Source: Campylobacteraceae bacterium (GTDB taxonomy: Bacteria > Campylobacterota > Campylobacteria > Campylobacterales > Sulfurovaceae). From it: DNA of 46,283 nucleotides. The notes under the pieces were generated by a model. That model was not told where the DNA came from. It worked only from the letters and a program-made list of their open reading frames with translations, and searched no databases. The position numbers and the translations under genes were made by a program. The stretch lies in NCBI GenBank assembly GCA_027100635.1, contig JAMOOQ010000042.1, positions 1 through 46,283 of the forward strand. Direction: 5' to 3'. This document shows positions 16,140 to 25,582 of this stretch, piece after piece (the stretch's first letter is position 1; each line of letters starts with the position of its first letter).

Positions 16140-17153
16140 TTAAAATCCTACGGCATCTATCTTTCCTTTATTACACGATATATTTTTAACTTTTTGACCT
16201 TTTTTTAATAGTATAGATAAGCTTTCATCTCCTGCTCCAATATTTAACCAAAGTTCTGTGATTAATCCATTTTTACATCTCATATTTATTCTTTCACCTG
16301 TTCCACTTCCAAATTCTTTATTAAAAACTTTACGAATATTTTTTATATCAACTATCCGATTAATATTATTTGCAAAAAATTCTCCAACCTCAGAGTAATT
16401 TATCTCTTGTAATAGCTCCATAGATTTGATATAATATTCATCTGCATTAGTGCCATAGCAAGTTCCATGTTTTATCCACTCATGACGATGTAAATAAGAG
16501 ATATAACCACCCATTAAAACTTCTAGTTTACCTCTAGTTTTTGGGCTTAACCTTAACTCTTCAAGCTTACTCCATTGTTTATTTTTATCTTTTCCTATCT
16601 CTTTTTTTCCAACACTACAATATTGATTATTACGAGGTTGAGGCCATAAACCATGAAGCAAAAATTCTCTTGAACCAAAATGATTTTCATCTCTATCTAA
16701 ACACTCTTTTTTTCTTTGATGAAGCTGACAAAAAGAATTTTGCCAACTTATTGCTAAAATATTTTGACTACTTATATTTTTATTGATAGAATTTATCTCT
16801 TTTTGCTTATATATTTTTTTATAACCATTAGAATCAATAACTGTTATTACTTTATTTTTAACAATTTTATCTTTATAAAAACAATCACTATTTACCCATC
16901 TTTGTCTTAAATCTGATTCTGCCATATTATCAATTAAAATCATAACCTGAGATTCTCTATGTTCTAAAATTCTATAAACATGACCTCTTTTAATTGATAT
17001 ATTATTTTTATTCTTTGTATGTTTCATATTGTTAAAAGCTTTACACTCCTTAATTGCCTCTCTCTCTATTTCCAACTGCTTTCCAGCCATAATACTTATT
17101 GGTAAAATGGCAACAGTTATAAATAGTAGCACTCTATTTAGACTATTTTTCAT
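16140..17153 (-). CDS. Secreted ribonuclease T2 family protein
   Basis: The start is placed at the ATG at 17153 (337 residues) because it gives a proper signal peptide, [20 protein letters not shown] followed by IMAG; the frame is open further upstream to 17201. Both RNase T2 catalytic motifs are present: CAS1 FLLHGLWPQ and CAS2 HEWIKHGTC, with the histidines and Glu intact. Cysteines are spaced for disulfides. Family members cleave RNA through 2',3'-cyclic phosphates in the periplasm or outside the cell. About 140 residues before CAS1 are unlike the minimal RNase T2 fold and may be an SH3-like or wall/RNA-binding part. The start overlaps the small membrane gene, which overlaps rlmN, so the three are probably translated together. 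Confidence 0.88.
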   Translation of the reverse strand: MKNSLNRVLLFITVAILPISIMAGKQLEIEREAIKECKAFNNMKHTKNKNNISIKRGHVYRILEHRESQVMILIDNMAESDLRQRWVNSDCFYKDKIVKNKVITVIDSNGYKKIYKQKEINSINKNISSQNILAISWQNSFCQLHQRKKECLDRDENHFGSREFLLHGLWPQPRNNQYCSVGKKEIGKDKNKQWSKLEELRLSPKTRGKLEVLMGGYISYLHRHEWIKHGTCYGTNADEYYIKSMELLQEINYSEVGEFFANNINRIVDIKNIRKVFNKEFGSGTGERINMRCKNGLITELWLNIGAGDESLSILLKKGQKVKNISCNKGKIDAVGF

Positions 17154-17244
17154 CTTCACTTCTTGCATCATAAATAAACCACCCCAAGCCAATACCCACA
17201 ACTACCACTATAAAAAGAAACATCATCTCATCAATTGTTGTCAT
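17143..17244 (-). CDS. Small single-pass membrane protein between rlmN and RNase T2
   Basis: A 33-codon gene. One transmembrane helix ([18 protein letters not shown]) sits between MTTIDEM and the charged tail DARSEDEK. Its ATG overlaps the rlmN stop (ATGA, 17241-17244), and its 3' end overlaps the RNase T2 start by 11 bases. This is a strong sign of translational coupling and of a real gene. No family is recognised. Confidence 0.6.
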   Translation of the reverse strand: MTTIDEMMFLFIVVVVGIGLGWFIYDARSEDEK

Positions 17245-18308
17245 TTTTCATCCTTATTTTGTTCTCTAAGTTGTCCACACGCTGCTGAAATATCAAGCCC
17301 TTTAGATTCTCTAATTGTACAATGAAGACCTCTAGTTGTAAGATATTCTTGAAACTTATCCATATCTTCTTTTGTTGGTCGCTTAAACTCTGTATTATCG
17401 TAAGGGTTAAAATATATTAGATTGACTTTTGCTTTAATCCCATCAAGAATTTTTAACAATTTTTTAGCTGATGCTAAATCATCATTTAAATCTTTCATTA
17501 CAAGATATTCAAACATTACCCGTTTTCGGCTATTAATTGGAAACTCTTTTACCACATCTATAATTGATTGAATATTGTAAGCTTTATTAATCGGCATCAA
17601 TTTTTCTCTAAGAACATCATCAACAGCGTGTAGAGAGATTGCCAAATTTATACCCAAATCAAGTTTACCTAATCTGGCTATTTTCGTACTAAGTCCTGAT
17701 GTTGAAATTGTTTGACGATGAGGAGATATATCCATCCCATCACTATCTGAAAATATTTTAATTGATTTTACCACATTATCAAAATTATCAAGAGGCTCAC
17801 CCATTCCCATATATACAATATTTAATTTTCTATTTGCATCTATCTTATTATCTTTTTTTATCATCAAAAGTTGAGCTACAATTTCACCAGCACTAAGGTC
17901 TCTAATAAATCCACTTTTAGCAGTTAAACAAAATGCACACCCCACTTTACATCCCACTTGACAAGAGATACAAACAGTATATTTAGCTTGATGTTTTAGA
18001 CCTCCATCTTCGTGAAACTGCTCTTTTTTCATTAGCAACAGCACAGCCTCAACCGTATGCCCATCATAAAGCCTAAAAAGATATTTACGACTACCATCTT
18101 TGCTATCTTGTACCAATACTGTCTCTAAAGGATTAATTCTATACTTAGCATTCAACTCCTCTTTAATAGCTTTTGGTAAGTTTTTCATATCATCAAAATT
18201 ACTTACATATTTATGGTAAATCCAATTATAAATCTGCTTAACCCTAAATGATGGTTTAATACTCTCTTTAAGTTCATCTTGTGTAAAATCTTCTATTGAT
18301 GGTTTCAA
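17241..18308 (-). CDS. rlmN: Dual-specificity 23S rRNA A2503 / tRNA A37 C2-methyltransferase (radical SAM)
   Basis: A radical-SAM methyltransferase of 355 residues when started at the TTG at 18308. That codon is preceded by AAAAGGGCAAAC, a good ribosome-binding site, and gives the family-typical N-terminus ([13 protein letters not shown]). The frame remains open to an ATG at 18356 without a comparable site. The [4Fe-4S] motif is CKVGCAFC within [29 protein letters not shown] and SLHAVDD are typical, and the C-terminal methyl-carrying Cys lies in ISAACGQL. It acts in the cytoplasm on the peptidyl-transferase centre and certain tRNAs. The stop overlaps the next small gene. It is divergent from the second Uma2 gene with about 80 bases between them. 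Confidence 0.95.
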   Translation of the reverse strand: MKPSIEDFTQDELKESIKPSFRVKQIYNWIYHKYVSNFDDMKNLPKAIKEELNAKYRINPLETVLVQDSKDGSRKYLFRLYDGHTVEAVLLLMKKEQFHEDGGLKHQAKYTVCISCQVGCKVGCAFCLTAKSGFIRDLSAGEIVAQLLMIKKDNKIDANRKLNIVYMGMGEPLDNFDNVVKSIKIFSDSDGMDISPHRQTISTSGLSTKIARLGKLDLGINLAISLHAVDDVLREKLMPINKAYNIQSIIDVVKEFPINSRKRVMFEYLVMKDLNDDLASAKKLLKILDGIKAKVNLIYFNPYDNTEFKRPTKEDMDKFQEYLTTRGLHCTIRESKGLDISAACGQLREQNKDEK

Positions 18309-18367
18309 GTTTGCCCTTTTTATTTTATTATAACATAAATAATAAAACTGTTTCAATTAAAATATGT

Positions 18368-18373
18368 TATAAT
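18368..18373 (+). promoter_or_regulatory. -10 element of the second Uma2 gene
   Basis: TATAAT with an upstream TGT (extended -10), followed by AAAAAAGGAGTTGATT and the ATG at 18392. Confidence 0.5.
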
Positions 18374-18391
18374 CTAAAAAAGGAGTTGATT

Positions 18392-18932
18392 ATGGGTGCA
18401 ATTAAAAAAGAGTATTTTCCTGAGTACAATTATGAAGATTATAAATTATGGGATGGGGATTGGGAATTGATTTATGGAATACCCTATGCAATGTCTCCAG
18501 CACCCAATGGTTAAACATCAATTAATTAGTAATAAAATCGCTAGATATTTAGATGAAGCCTTAGAAAATTGTAAAGTATGTCAAGCACTGCTTCCTGTGG
18601 ATTGGAAGATAAATAATGAGACAATAGTTCAGCCAGATAATTTAGTTATTTGCCATAATCCACATTTTGAGGCATATATTAAAAAAGCACCAAAAGTTAT
18701 TTTTGAAATTTTATCAAAATCAACTGCTAAAAAAGATTTAAACTTAAAATATGATTTATACGAACAGGAGGGGGTTAATTATTATATTATTGTTGATCCA
18801 AATGATACCATAGCCAAAGTCTATACTCTTAAGAATGGACGATATATTAAACTTTGTGATGCTTATCAAGATAGTGTAAAATTTGAATTAGAAGAGTGCA
18901 GTTTTGATTTTGACTTTGCTAAAATTTGGTAG
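18392..18932 (+). pseudogene. Uma2-family (DUF820) nuclease-like gene, copy 2, one-base frameshift near the 5' end
   Basis: The first 40 codons give YNYEDYKLWDGDWELIYGIP and YAMSPAPNG before a stop. A second frame then continues PMVKHQLISNKIARYLDEAL, the core strand IVQPDNLVICHNPHF, and KKAPKVIFEILSKSTAKKD, to the TAG at 18932. Removing one C from CCC at 18503-18505 gives SPAPMVKHQ and joins the halves into a normal Uma2 protein of about 180 residues. The two Uma2 genes here are clear paralogues (shared WDGDWELI/WEGDYWELI start and EILS.STAKKD). Each carries one frameshift, at different places. An internal ATG could allow a fragment with the nuclease core. Confidence 0.75.
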
Positions 18933-18943
18933 AGTTAAGGATT

Positions 18944-18971
18944 AAGGGCAACCATAAAGAATTACCCCTAT
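18944..18971. repeat. Dispersed GGGCAACC repeat, copy 2 (degenerate)
   Basis: GGGCAACCATAAAGAATTAC followed by CCC, between the Uma2 copy 2 stop and the convergent histidine kinase stop. The right arm TTACCC has diverged from TTGCCC. Confidence 0.6.
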
Positions 18972-18980
18972 ACTAACAAT

Positions 18981-21900
18981 TTATATTTTTAACTTTGTTT
19001 TTAATATATTAATATCTAATTTATCTCCTAAATTATAACACTTATAGTTACTATCATGTTTATAAGATTCAAATACAAAAGGGGTAGAACCGCTATCTTG
19101 AATTAAAGAAACGATCATATCTTCTCTATTTACAAAAAAGTTAGAATCAAATAAAACAAAATCATAATCTATAGTTTTAATATCATTTATAAAGTTCTCC
19201 TCTCTATGTACAACATCTACATTATAATCATTTTTGATTAATATAGATGTGAATATTTTTTCTAATAATCTATTATGCTTATATAATAATATATTATATT
19301 TTTTCTTTTTTAGATTTTCTTTTATATTAATCTCTTTTAAATCGCTTTTAGGTTCTATTATCTCATTAGTAACTACACTCTTTTTATCGAAATAACTTGC
19401 AATAAGTTTTTTAAGTTTTTCAACATTAATAGGTTTAGATAAATAATTATCCATTCCTGCTTCAAGATATATCTCTCTATCTCCTGCAAGTGCATTAGCA
19501 GTTAAAGCAACAATAGGGATATGTTTTTTATTATTTCTTTGTTCAAAAAGGATTATCTCTTTTGTAGATTCAATTCCACCCATAACAGGCATTTGAATAT
19601 CCATAAATATAATATCATAATCATTCTCTTTCCTTAAATCAAGAGCTTCTTTTCCATCATTTGCTAATGTAATATTAAGACCAAAATTTGTTAAAATATG
19701 TTTAATAAGCTTTTGATTAATAATATTATCCTCTGCTACAAGAGCATTTACATTCTCAAATATAGCTTCATCAATCTGATGTTTATTAGATTTTATTTTT
19801 TGAGTAGATTTTTTATATGCAGTATCCAAAGCATTATTTGTTTTAGTTAAATTAAGAGGTTTATATATTATATTATTAACCTTATCTTCTATTATGGCTT
19901 CTAAATTAAATTTAAACTTCATATCCAAAAGAAGAATTATCTTTGTCTTAAGTTTTAATAACTTATCTAATTGATCTTTACTCTGATAATATTTATAATC
20001 AAAGAATAAAATATCAGGCAAGTTTTCTAAATTTATTATCTCATAAAAATTATATTTTGTTACTTTTGCATTTAAATAGGATGCATATATATCTATATTA
20101 TCAGATATTTGACTATTTTGGTCATCATGAGAAAGTATTCCAACAGTAGATAGCTTCATATCTAGTTTATTAATAACTTTAAGATTTTCTACCTCTTCAA
20201 AACTTAAAGTAAAGAAGAATGTTGTCCCTTCACCCTCTTTGGAAGATATATCAAGTTTTCCGCCCATTAAAGATACAAAATTACTAGATATCGCAAGACC
20301 AAGACCAGTACCACCAAATTTTCGGTTAGTAGTTGAATCTGCTTGAGAAAAGGCATCAAAAATTTTATTCTGTTGCTCTAGTGCAATCCCTATTCCAGAA
20401 TCTCTAACAGAAAATTTAATTGATATATTTTTATTCTTTTGTTTTACTTTTTCTATCAAAATATCTATATAGCCACCAGAATCTGTAAATTTAATAGCAT
20501 TACTAAGTAAATTTATAATAATTTGTGAAATCTTAGTGGGATCACCAATTATCATCTCTGGTATATTTGGATCAATATATATGTTTAGTTCAATATTTTT
20601 TTGTGTAGCTTTTGCTCCATAAGATTCAATCGCTGATTCAAATTTTTCAAGAACATTAAATGGAATTTCTTCTAATTCAACTTTTCCAGCATTAATTTTA
20701 GACAAATCAAGGATATCATTTACAATTGTTAATAGATGTTCTGAACTATTTTCAATAATAACCATAAAATCTTCTTGCTCTTTTGTCAAAGTTGTATCTT
20801 TCAGTAATTGAGTAAAACCAACAATCCCATTAAGAGGAGTTCTAATCTCATGAGACATATTTGCCAAAAATAGATCTTTAGCTTGATTAGATTCTTTAAT
20901 TACATCTGCTAAAAACTTATAAATAGCATTAGTATCTCTATTTTTAATAATAGTTTTTAGCTCCTTCTTTCTACTTTTACTTAAATCAAACTCAATATCT
21001 TTAAGTGTATTTTCCAACATTTTTTTATCTCTTGTCATATGATAAAAAATTATCAATAGAATTACTAAAAGAACCAAAAAGAATAGAGAAAGAATAGTAT
21101 AATTAACAACTTTATCTTGCTGTTTAAATTTAGTATTTTCAAAATAAATATTAGCTTTATCTATAATTTTATTTTGAATAAATTTTATTCTATCTATTTC
21201 AGTTCTGAATGACTTTAGATATGTAGATGTTGAGATTGGATAAATACCTGTTTGAGAATTTAAAAATATCATCACTCTTTGTGCTTCTCTTGTTTTTCTC
21301 AATGTCAAAAGGTCACGCTCTTTTAATTGTTCTGATTGAGGTAAAGTATCTTTTGCCACAATTTGATCCCATAACATTAATTGAGAATCGCTTATCTTAG
21401 TAGAAGAACTAAGTATAAAAGATATAAAAGTAGCTTCTTTACTCAGATTCTCTTTAAATTTAGAAAAGTCAATATAGCTTTGTAAATCTATTTTTATCTC
21501 TAAATCAAATCTATCTGCTAAGTTATTCATATTACTAATAATAGTATTTACAATTTCAGTATGATAGTTACCCAAAAAGATATTTTCATAATCAGAACTC
21601 ATAATATCAACTTTTATTCTTATATAATTAATATTATTTTGTAAGTTTTCTAAGTTTGTATTATTATCTAAAAATTTTAAATTATTTTCTACAAATATGT
21701 TTATATTTTTAATTTGCTTATTGACTATATTTCTATCTAGCTTTAGATTTTTAAGGTTTGATTTACCTTTTGTGGCAAGATATAAAGCACTATTTAGCTT
21801 TTCATTCTCTATATCATTTAAAAGTTTATCTAATTTTTTAAGTAAATTAATAACTTGATGACTTTTTCTATTCTCTTTATAAGTTGCATATTCAGTATAA

Positions 21901-21983
21901 GTGTTATATGAAATTATAAAAAAGATTACAGAAACAATGAATATAATTATAATATATAGCTTCTTATTATTTAAAGATTTAAT
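18981..21983 (-). CDS. Hybrid sensor histidine kinase with NIT-like periplasmic domain (AUU start proposed)
   Basis: The first in-frame ATG is at 21602, but the frame is open and protein-like for 127 more codons to an ATT at 21983. That codon has a strong Shine-Dalgarno (AGAGGAG, 6-base gap), giving exactly 1000 residues. The extension adds a first membrane helix ([18 protein letters not shown]) and a NIT-like segment ([11 protein letters not shown]). A second helix follows (about 296-317), then HisKA with [11 protein letters not shown] (His about 378). The ATPase has [16 protein letters not shown] and GGTGLGL. A receiver has [12 protein letters not shown] (Asp about 795), and a degenerate second receiver ends the protein (about 907-1000). 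It is the last gene of the peroxidase/PilJ operon, so those secreted proteins probably feed its sensor. No Hpt gene is adjacent; the one at 44209 is a possible partner. It is a paralogue of the kinase at 40883. Confidence 0.88.
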   Translation of the reverse strand: MKSLNNKKLYIIIIFIVSVIFFIISYNTYTEYATYKENRKSHQVINLLKKLDKLLNDIENEKLNSALYLATKGKSNLKNLKLDRNIVNKQIKNINIFVENNLKFLDNNTNLENLQNNINYIRIKVDIMSSDYENIFLGNYHTEIVNTIISNMNNLADRFDLEIKIDLQSYIDFSKFKENLSKEATFISFILSSSTKISDSQLMLWDQIVAKDTLPQSEQLKERDLLTLRKTREAQRVMIFLNSQTGIYPISTSTYLKSFRTEIDRIKFIQNKIIDKANIYFENTKFKQQDKVVNYTILSLFFLVLLVILLIIFYHMTRDKKMLENTLKDIEFDLSKSRKKELKTIIKNRDTNAIYKFLADVIKESNQAKDLFLANMSHEIRTPLNGIVGFTQLLKDTTLTKEQEDFMVIIENSSEHLLTIVNDILDLSKINAGKVELEEIPFNVLEKFESAIESYGAKATQKNIELNIYIDPNIPEMIIGDPTKISQIIINLLSNAIKFTDSGGYIDILIEKVKQKNKNISIKFSVRDSGIGIALEQQNKIFDAFSQADSTTNRKFGGTGLGLAISSNFVSLMGGKLDISSKEGEGTTFFFTLSFEEVENLKVINKLDMKLSTVGILSHDDQNSQISDNIDIYASYLNAKVTKYNFYEIINLENLPDILFFDYKYYQSKDQLDKLLKLKTKIILLLDMKFKFNLEAIIEDKVNNIIYKPLNLTKTNNALDTAYKKSTQKIKSNKHQIDEAIFENVNALVAEDNIINQKLIKHILTNFGLNITLANDGKEALDLRKENDYDIIFMDIQMPVMGGIESTKEIILFEQRNNKKHIPIVALTANALAGDREIYLEAGMDNYLSKPINVEKLKKLIASYFDKKSVVTNEIIEPKSDLKEINIKENLKKKKYNILLYKHNRLLEKIFTSILIKNDYNVDVVHREENFINDIKTIDYDFVLFDSNFFVNREDMIVSLIQDSGSTPFVFESYKHDSNYKCYNLGDKLDINILKTKLKI

Positions 21984-22004
21984 TTTAGACTCCTCTTATC
22001 TTTT

Positions 22005-22763
22005 TTATTGATTTTTTATATGATACAAAGATATATCTTTGACTGCATACTCTAAATTACTAATAGATGGAATCAATAAATTAGGGATAAATATCTTCTC
22101 CCCTTTATTAATAAACATTCTATTTCTTTTCCATAAATTCATTATATTTTGTCGTTTCTTTTTTTGTATATCTGGATAGCTATAAGACTCTATTTTTGCA
22201 AAATCTTCTTCCAGAGAATTTATTGCAATATACATAGATTCTTTATTCATATCTTTATTAAAATCCATCTTAAATGCCATATAATACTTAATGGTCCTTT
22301 CAAGTAGATATTCAATACTCTTAGTTGTCATAATCATCTTCTCTTCATCTATAAAATCATATTTATATATATTAGCAATAGTATCTGTACCCTCAAGAAT
22401 GATTTCACTATAATCCAACATCAATAAAACATCTTCTTTATTTGGTATATTTTGAACTATCTCTAAAATTTGTTCTTTTGTATAATGTAAAAACTCTATA
22501 ATACCTTTTGTATCATCATCCTTAACAATATTAGATATATTATTAAAATAATCTCCTAACTGATTTAGCTCTTTTTCTATCTCTTTTTTAATCTCTATCT
22601 TTTGTGGATGTCTATATAGATAAAGATAATTTTTAACAATTTTTTGACTAAGATATCTAATATTTTCAGATGTTTCAATAATTTTTACATCTGCTCTAGT
22701 AGATGCTAAACTTATAGAGCTTAAGGATAAAATTAAGAGATAAATATAAAATATCTTTTTCAT
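22005..22763 (-). CDS. Secreted PilJ-type sensor protein, divergent copy (PilJ-c)
   Basis: A 252-residue secreted protein: signal peptide MKKIFYIYLLILSLSSISLA, then two helical PilJ-like repeats. The motif seen in its neighbours as AGKQRMLSQ has decayed to SENIRYLSQKIVKNYLYLYR in the first repeat and SIEYLLERTIKYYMAF in the second. No kinase, MCP or membrane output domain is present. The ATG lies 1 base after the stop of PilJ-b, and the histidine kinase follows 21 bases downstream. PilJ/NarX-type domains sense nitrate, nitrite or related ligands through this arginine-containing helix. The loss of its key residues suggests a structural or signal-relay role for this copy. That role is inferred. 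Confidence 0.7.
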   Translation of the reverse strand: MKKIFYIYLLILSLSSISLASTRADVKIIETSENIRYLSQKIVKNYLYLYRHPQKIEIKKEIEKELNQLGDYFNNISNIVKDDDTKGIIEFLHYTKEQILEIVQNIPNKEDVLLMLDYSEIILEGTDTIANIYKYDFIDEEKMIMTTKSIEYLLERTIKYYMAFKMDFNKDMNKESMYIAINSLEEDFAKIESYSYPDIQKKKRQNIMNLWKRNRMFINKGEKIFIPNLLIPSISNLEYAVKDISLYHIKNQ

Positions 22764-22764
22764 A

Positions 22765-23592
22765 TTATCTCTTATCTAAATCTAAATACATTTGAGTAAC
22801 ATCATTCATTTTTTTAGTAATATCATTAGTTGTTACAAATACAATATAAGGTAGTCTTCCTTTTTCAATATTAAGATAGAACTTATATACAATTCTCCAT
22901 AGTCTATCTATTTGATGTAGTTTTTTATTAATTACATCTGTATTTATTTCATTACTCATCAACATTTTATGAATTTTATCAAATTCTTTTACTGCTGTTT
23001 GCATCTGATGGATTGTATTTTTATCTTTAATTCCTGATTGATAAGATATATAATATTTTGCAATTCTTTGAGCCAATACTCTTTGATTTGTTGCTCTTTC
23101 TATCAAAATAGATTTCTCTTTGCTTATCTGCTCTTTTTTATCAATAGACTCTTTAATAGACTCTATTATATATTGATTCCCCTCTAGTAAAGTTTCGCTA
23201 AAGTCAAGAACCAATTGAGCATCATCAAGATTAAATTTATTTTTAAGAGTTTTAACAAGATCTTCATTACTCATCTCAACAAATGCCAAAAGATTTTTAA
23301 TCTCTTCATCTTTAATAGATAAAGATAATTTTTGTTGTGTATCTGCAAACTCTTTTAAAGATTTTACCATCTGTTTTTTTGCTTTACTTGTTCCAATCTT
23401 TTTTCCTATATAAAAGTAATCTTTTGCTATAGCTTGTGATAACATTCTCTGTTTTGATGCCATTTCAATAATTTGAATTTTATCATATCGTTGTGGATTC
23501 TTTGGCTTCACATCCTCTTTTGCACCACTTACTGAAAGTATAAGAGTCAAAAATAGTACTGTTTTAAAACCTATTGTTACTGTTTTTTTCAT
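22765..23592 (-). CDS. Secreted PilJ-type sensor protein (PilJ-b)
   Basis: A 275-residue secreted protein with signal peptide (KKTVTIGFKTVLFLTLILSV followed by SGA). It has two PilJ-like repeats, the first with EMASKQRMLSQAIAKDYFYI (about 44-63) and the second with ERATNQRVLAQRIAKYYISY (about 175-194). Both keep the QR-x-L-(S/A)-Q helix of nitrate/nitrite-sensing and type IV pilus MCP N-terminal domains (PF13675-like). There is no membrane anchor beyond the signal and no cytoplasmic domain, so it must act on partners in the periplasm. It is the second of three tandem paralogues, 11 bases after PilJ-a. Confidence 0.8.
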   Translation of the reverse strand: MKKTVTIGFKTVLFLTLILSVSGAKEDVKPKNPQRYDKIQIIEMASKQRMLSQAIAKDYFYIGKKIGTSKAKKQMVKSLKEFADTQQKLSLSIKDEEIKNLLAFVEMSNEDLVKTLKNKFNLDDAQLVLDFSETLLEGNQYIIESIKESIDKKEQISKEKSILIERATNQRVLAQRIAKYYISYQSGIKDKNTIHQMQTAVKEFDKIHKMLMSNEINTDVINKKLHQIDRLWRIVYKFYLNIEKGRLPYIVFVTTNDITKKMNDVTQMYLDLDKR

Positions 23593-23603
23593 TATTATAT
23601 CCT

Positions 23604-24386
23604 TTACTTAATCTCTAATTTTTTATAGTGAGTTACTATTTTATTCATATCTTTAAGAATCTCAATTGATTTTTTATATATAAGTGATGGTATAAACTTA
23701 GATTTAGACTTACTCATCATCTCAAAAAATATAAATGATTTTTTAACCTTTGCTAAAAGAATTTTTATATCTTTATTATTTTTATTATACTTTTCCAGTT
23801 TTTCTAAAGAGGTTTTAAATAATTTCATAGAGTCACTCATCTTCTTATCAAATATCTTATCATCCACTCCCCAAACTTTTAACATATAAAGAGATGCCAT
23901 TCGTTGTGAAAGCATTCTCTGTTTTCCTGCAATATTAATAAACTCTCCCACTTCATTTTGTGTCTCTTTTATAAAAAGTTCTGTTATGTCATTATTTATT
24001 ACCAAAAGTTTTTCAAGATTATCCTGAAGTTTAATTGCATCTTTTTTCACAGCTTTTGTTATAATAATTTTTTTTATGGTATTCCATAATTTTTGAGACT
24101 TTTGTAACTCTTTTTTTATCTCTTTATTAGTTGTAAATATAGTAAGTGCTTTTGATGCTTCTTCAAACTGTTTAATAGAATTTCTAATCTCCTCTTTCGG
24201 ATTACCGAATGTATTATTCATCCCTATCATAGCATACTCTTTTAACACTTTTTGTGAAAGCATCCTCTGTTTTCCAGCAATATTAATAGCTTCTATAGAG
24301 TTTTTTATCTCTAAAGAAAATAGAAATGAGCTTGATAAACTTAAAATAAATAGAGTTGTAACTGTATGTTTTATATATTTTTTCAT
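23604..24386 (-). CDS. Secreted PilJ-type sensor protein, best-conserved copy (PilJ-a)
   Basis: A 260-residue secreted protein: signal peptide KHTVTTLFILSLSSSFLFSL, then two well-conserved PilJ repeats, AINIAGKQRMLSQKVLKEYA (about 33-52) and FINIAGKQRMLSQRMASLYM (about 148-167). The motif IN-x-AG-x-QRM-L-SQ is the signature of the NarX/PilJ ligand-binding helix, where the Arg binds nitrate/nitrite in NarX-type proteins. It lacks any output domain. The start lies 2 bases after the peroxidase stop, so it is co-transcribed and probably coupled. It is the most likely true ligand binder of the three. Confidence 0.85.
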   Translation of the reverse strand: MKKYIKHTVTTLFILSLSSSFLFSLEIKNSIEAINIAGKQRMLSQKVLKEYAMIGMNNTFGNPKEEIRNSIKQFEEASKALTIFTTNKEIKKELQKSQKLWNTIKKIIITKAVKKDAIKLQDNLEKLLVINNDITELFIKETQNEVGEFINIAGKQRMLSQRMASLYMLKVWGVDDKIFDKKMSDSMKLFKTSLEKLEKYNKNNKDIKILLAKVKKSFIFFEMMSKSKSKFIPSLIYKKSIEILKDMNKIVTHYKKLEIK

Positions 24387-24388
24387 TT

Positions 24389-25378
24389 TTATTCCTTTGG
24401 TAAAGTTGGATTATCGGTATTAGATTTTCTACCATCTAATGCTTTTAGAAATAGAAGAATACTATCCACCTCTTCTTGTGTTATTTTAATTCCAAGTTGA
24501 ATTCTTGCCATCTCTTTAATAACATCCTCTAGTTTTTCAAATGTACCATTATGAAAATATGGAGCTGTTTGAGTAATATTTCTTAGTGTTCCAACTTTAA
24601 TTAAACCACCTTTTCCACCTTTAAATCCACCAATATTAGAAAATTTAAATTCAGCTGCAACATCAAATGGTTGCATAGATCCACCAATTCCCATACCTTT
24701 ATGACAACCAACACACCCTTTATCTATAAATGTATTTAAACCTTTTTTCTCCTCTTTATTTAAAGCATTTGTGTCACCATTCAAAAAATCATCAAATTTT
24801 GATGGTGTAACAAGTGTTCTTTCAAAAGCTCCAATTGTAGATGTTACTAAATCAAAATCTATTTTTACATCTTTACCATAAACTTTTTTAAAATCACTAA
24901 CATATTCAGCGATTGCATTAACTCTCTGTTCAACAAGAGCAGGAGTTGCAGCCATCTCAACACCAGCTTGAATTGGACCTTTAGCTTGGTCTTCCAAATC
25001 AGGACTTCTTCCATCCCAAAATTGTCTATCAAAAAAGACAGCATTAAAAACAGTTGGTGAGTTTAAATGAAATGGATTTTTACCACCTTTATGTCCAACA
25101 GCTACAGGAACATTATCATCTCCACCAGCTTTTAAGTCATGACAGGTGGCACAACTAATATCAGAAGCTTTTGATAATCTTGGTTCGAAAAACAATTTTT
25201 TACCTAGTAAAATTTTTTCTGGAGTTAATAAACCTTTTGGATCTATTATTTTATATAACTCTATTTTATTGTCTGGAATAGCAAGTAAATTATTATTTTT
25301 GGCTTTTTCTATAAGAGAATTACCATATAGTATAGAAGAGAATACAAGCAACCCCATTAATAATTTTTCTTTTTTCAT
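24389..25378 (-). CDS. Di-haem cytochrome c peroxidase
   Basis: A 329-residue periplasmic peroxidase of the CcpA/MauG family. A signal peptide (MKKEKLLMGLLVFSSILYG) is followed by two haem c sites, CATCH (about 76-80) and CVGCH (about 222-226). Between and around them are family motifs (FFEPRLS, LNSPTVFNAVFFDRQFWDGR, the APYFHNGTF region, and the distal Met/His segment). It reduces hydrogen peroxide with electrons from cytochrome c. It is the first gene of the five-gene operon with three PilJ-type proteins and a histidine kinase, which is not a usual partner set. An A/T-rich divergent region (25379-25582) separates it from nhaD and holds the likely promoter. Confidence 0.95.
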   Translation of the reverse strand: MKKEKLLMGLLVFSSILYGNSLIEKAKNNNLLAIPDNKIELYKIIDPKGLLTPEKILLGKKLFFEPRLSKASDISCATCHDLKAGGDDNVPVAVGHKGGKNPFHLNSPTVFNAVFFDRQFWDGRSPDLEDQAKGPIQAGVEMAATPALVEQRVNAIAEYVSDFKKVYGKDVKIDFDLVTSTIGAFERTLVTPSKFDDFLNGDTNALNKEEKKGLNTFIDKGCVGCHKGMGIGGSMQPFDVAAEFKFSNIGGFKGGKGGLIKVGTLRNITQTAPYFHNGTFEKLEDVIKEMARIQLGIKITQEEVDSILLFLKALDGRKSNTDNPTLPKE

Positions 25379-25582
25379 TATATTTGTCCTTACTTTTTAA
25401 TTATAATATAATATTTTATTTTATTTAAAATAAACTTTATTAGTACTTAGTCGTATCATTATTAAATATGTAACATCATTTTACTATATCAATTCTAAAA
25501 AGTACAAAATGCTAAAGTTTGATAATGATTATGTTAATATAACAAACTATTTAGAATTAAAACTAATTAAAGGAATTTATTA
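25379..25582. promoter_or_regulatory. Divergent promoter region between the peroxidase operon and nhaD
   Basis: 204 bases without a gene. On the minus side, TATAAT-like sequence and AAGGACAAATATA precede the peroxidase ATG. On the plus side, AAAGGAATTTATT precedes nhaD. GATAATGATTATGTTAATA at 25521-25539 matches about 14 of 19 positions of a Fur/PerR-type box and overlaps the likely nhaD promoter. The match is suggestive only. Confidence 0.4.

Noticed and set aside
16541-17325. Plus-strand frames within the RNase T2 and rlmN genes
   Set aside because: They are antisense to the HGLWPQ-containing enzyme and to the coupled small gene; no start signals.
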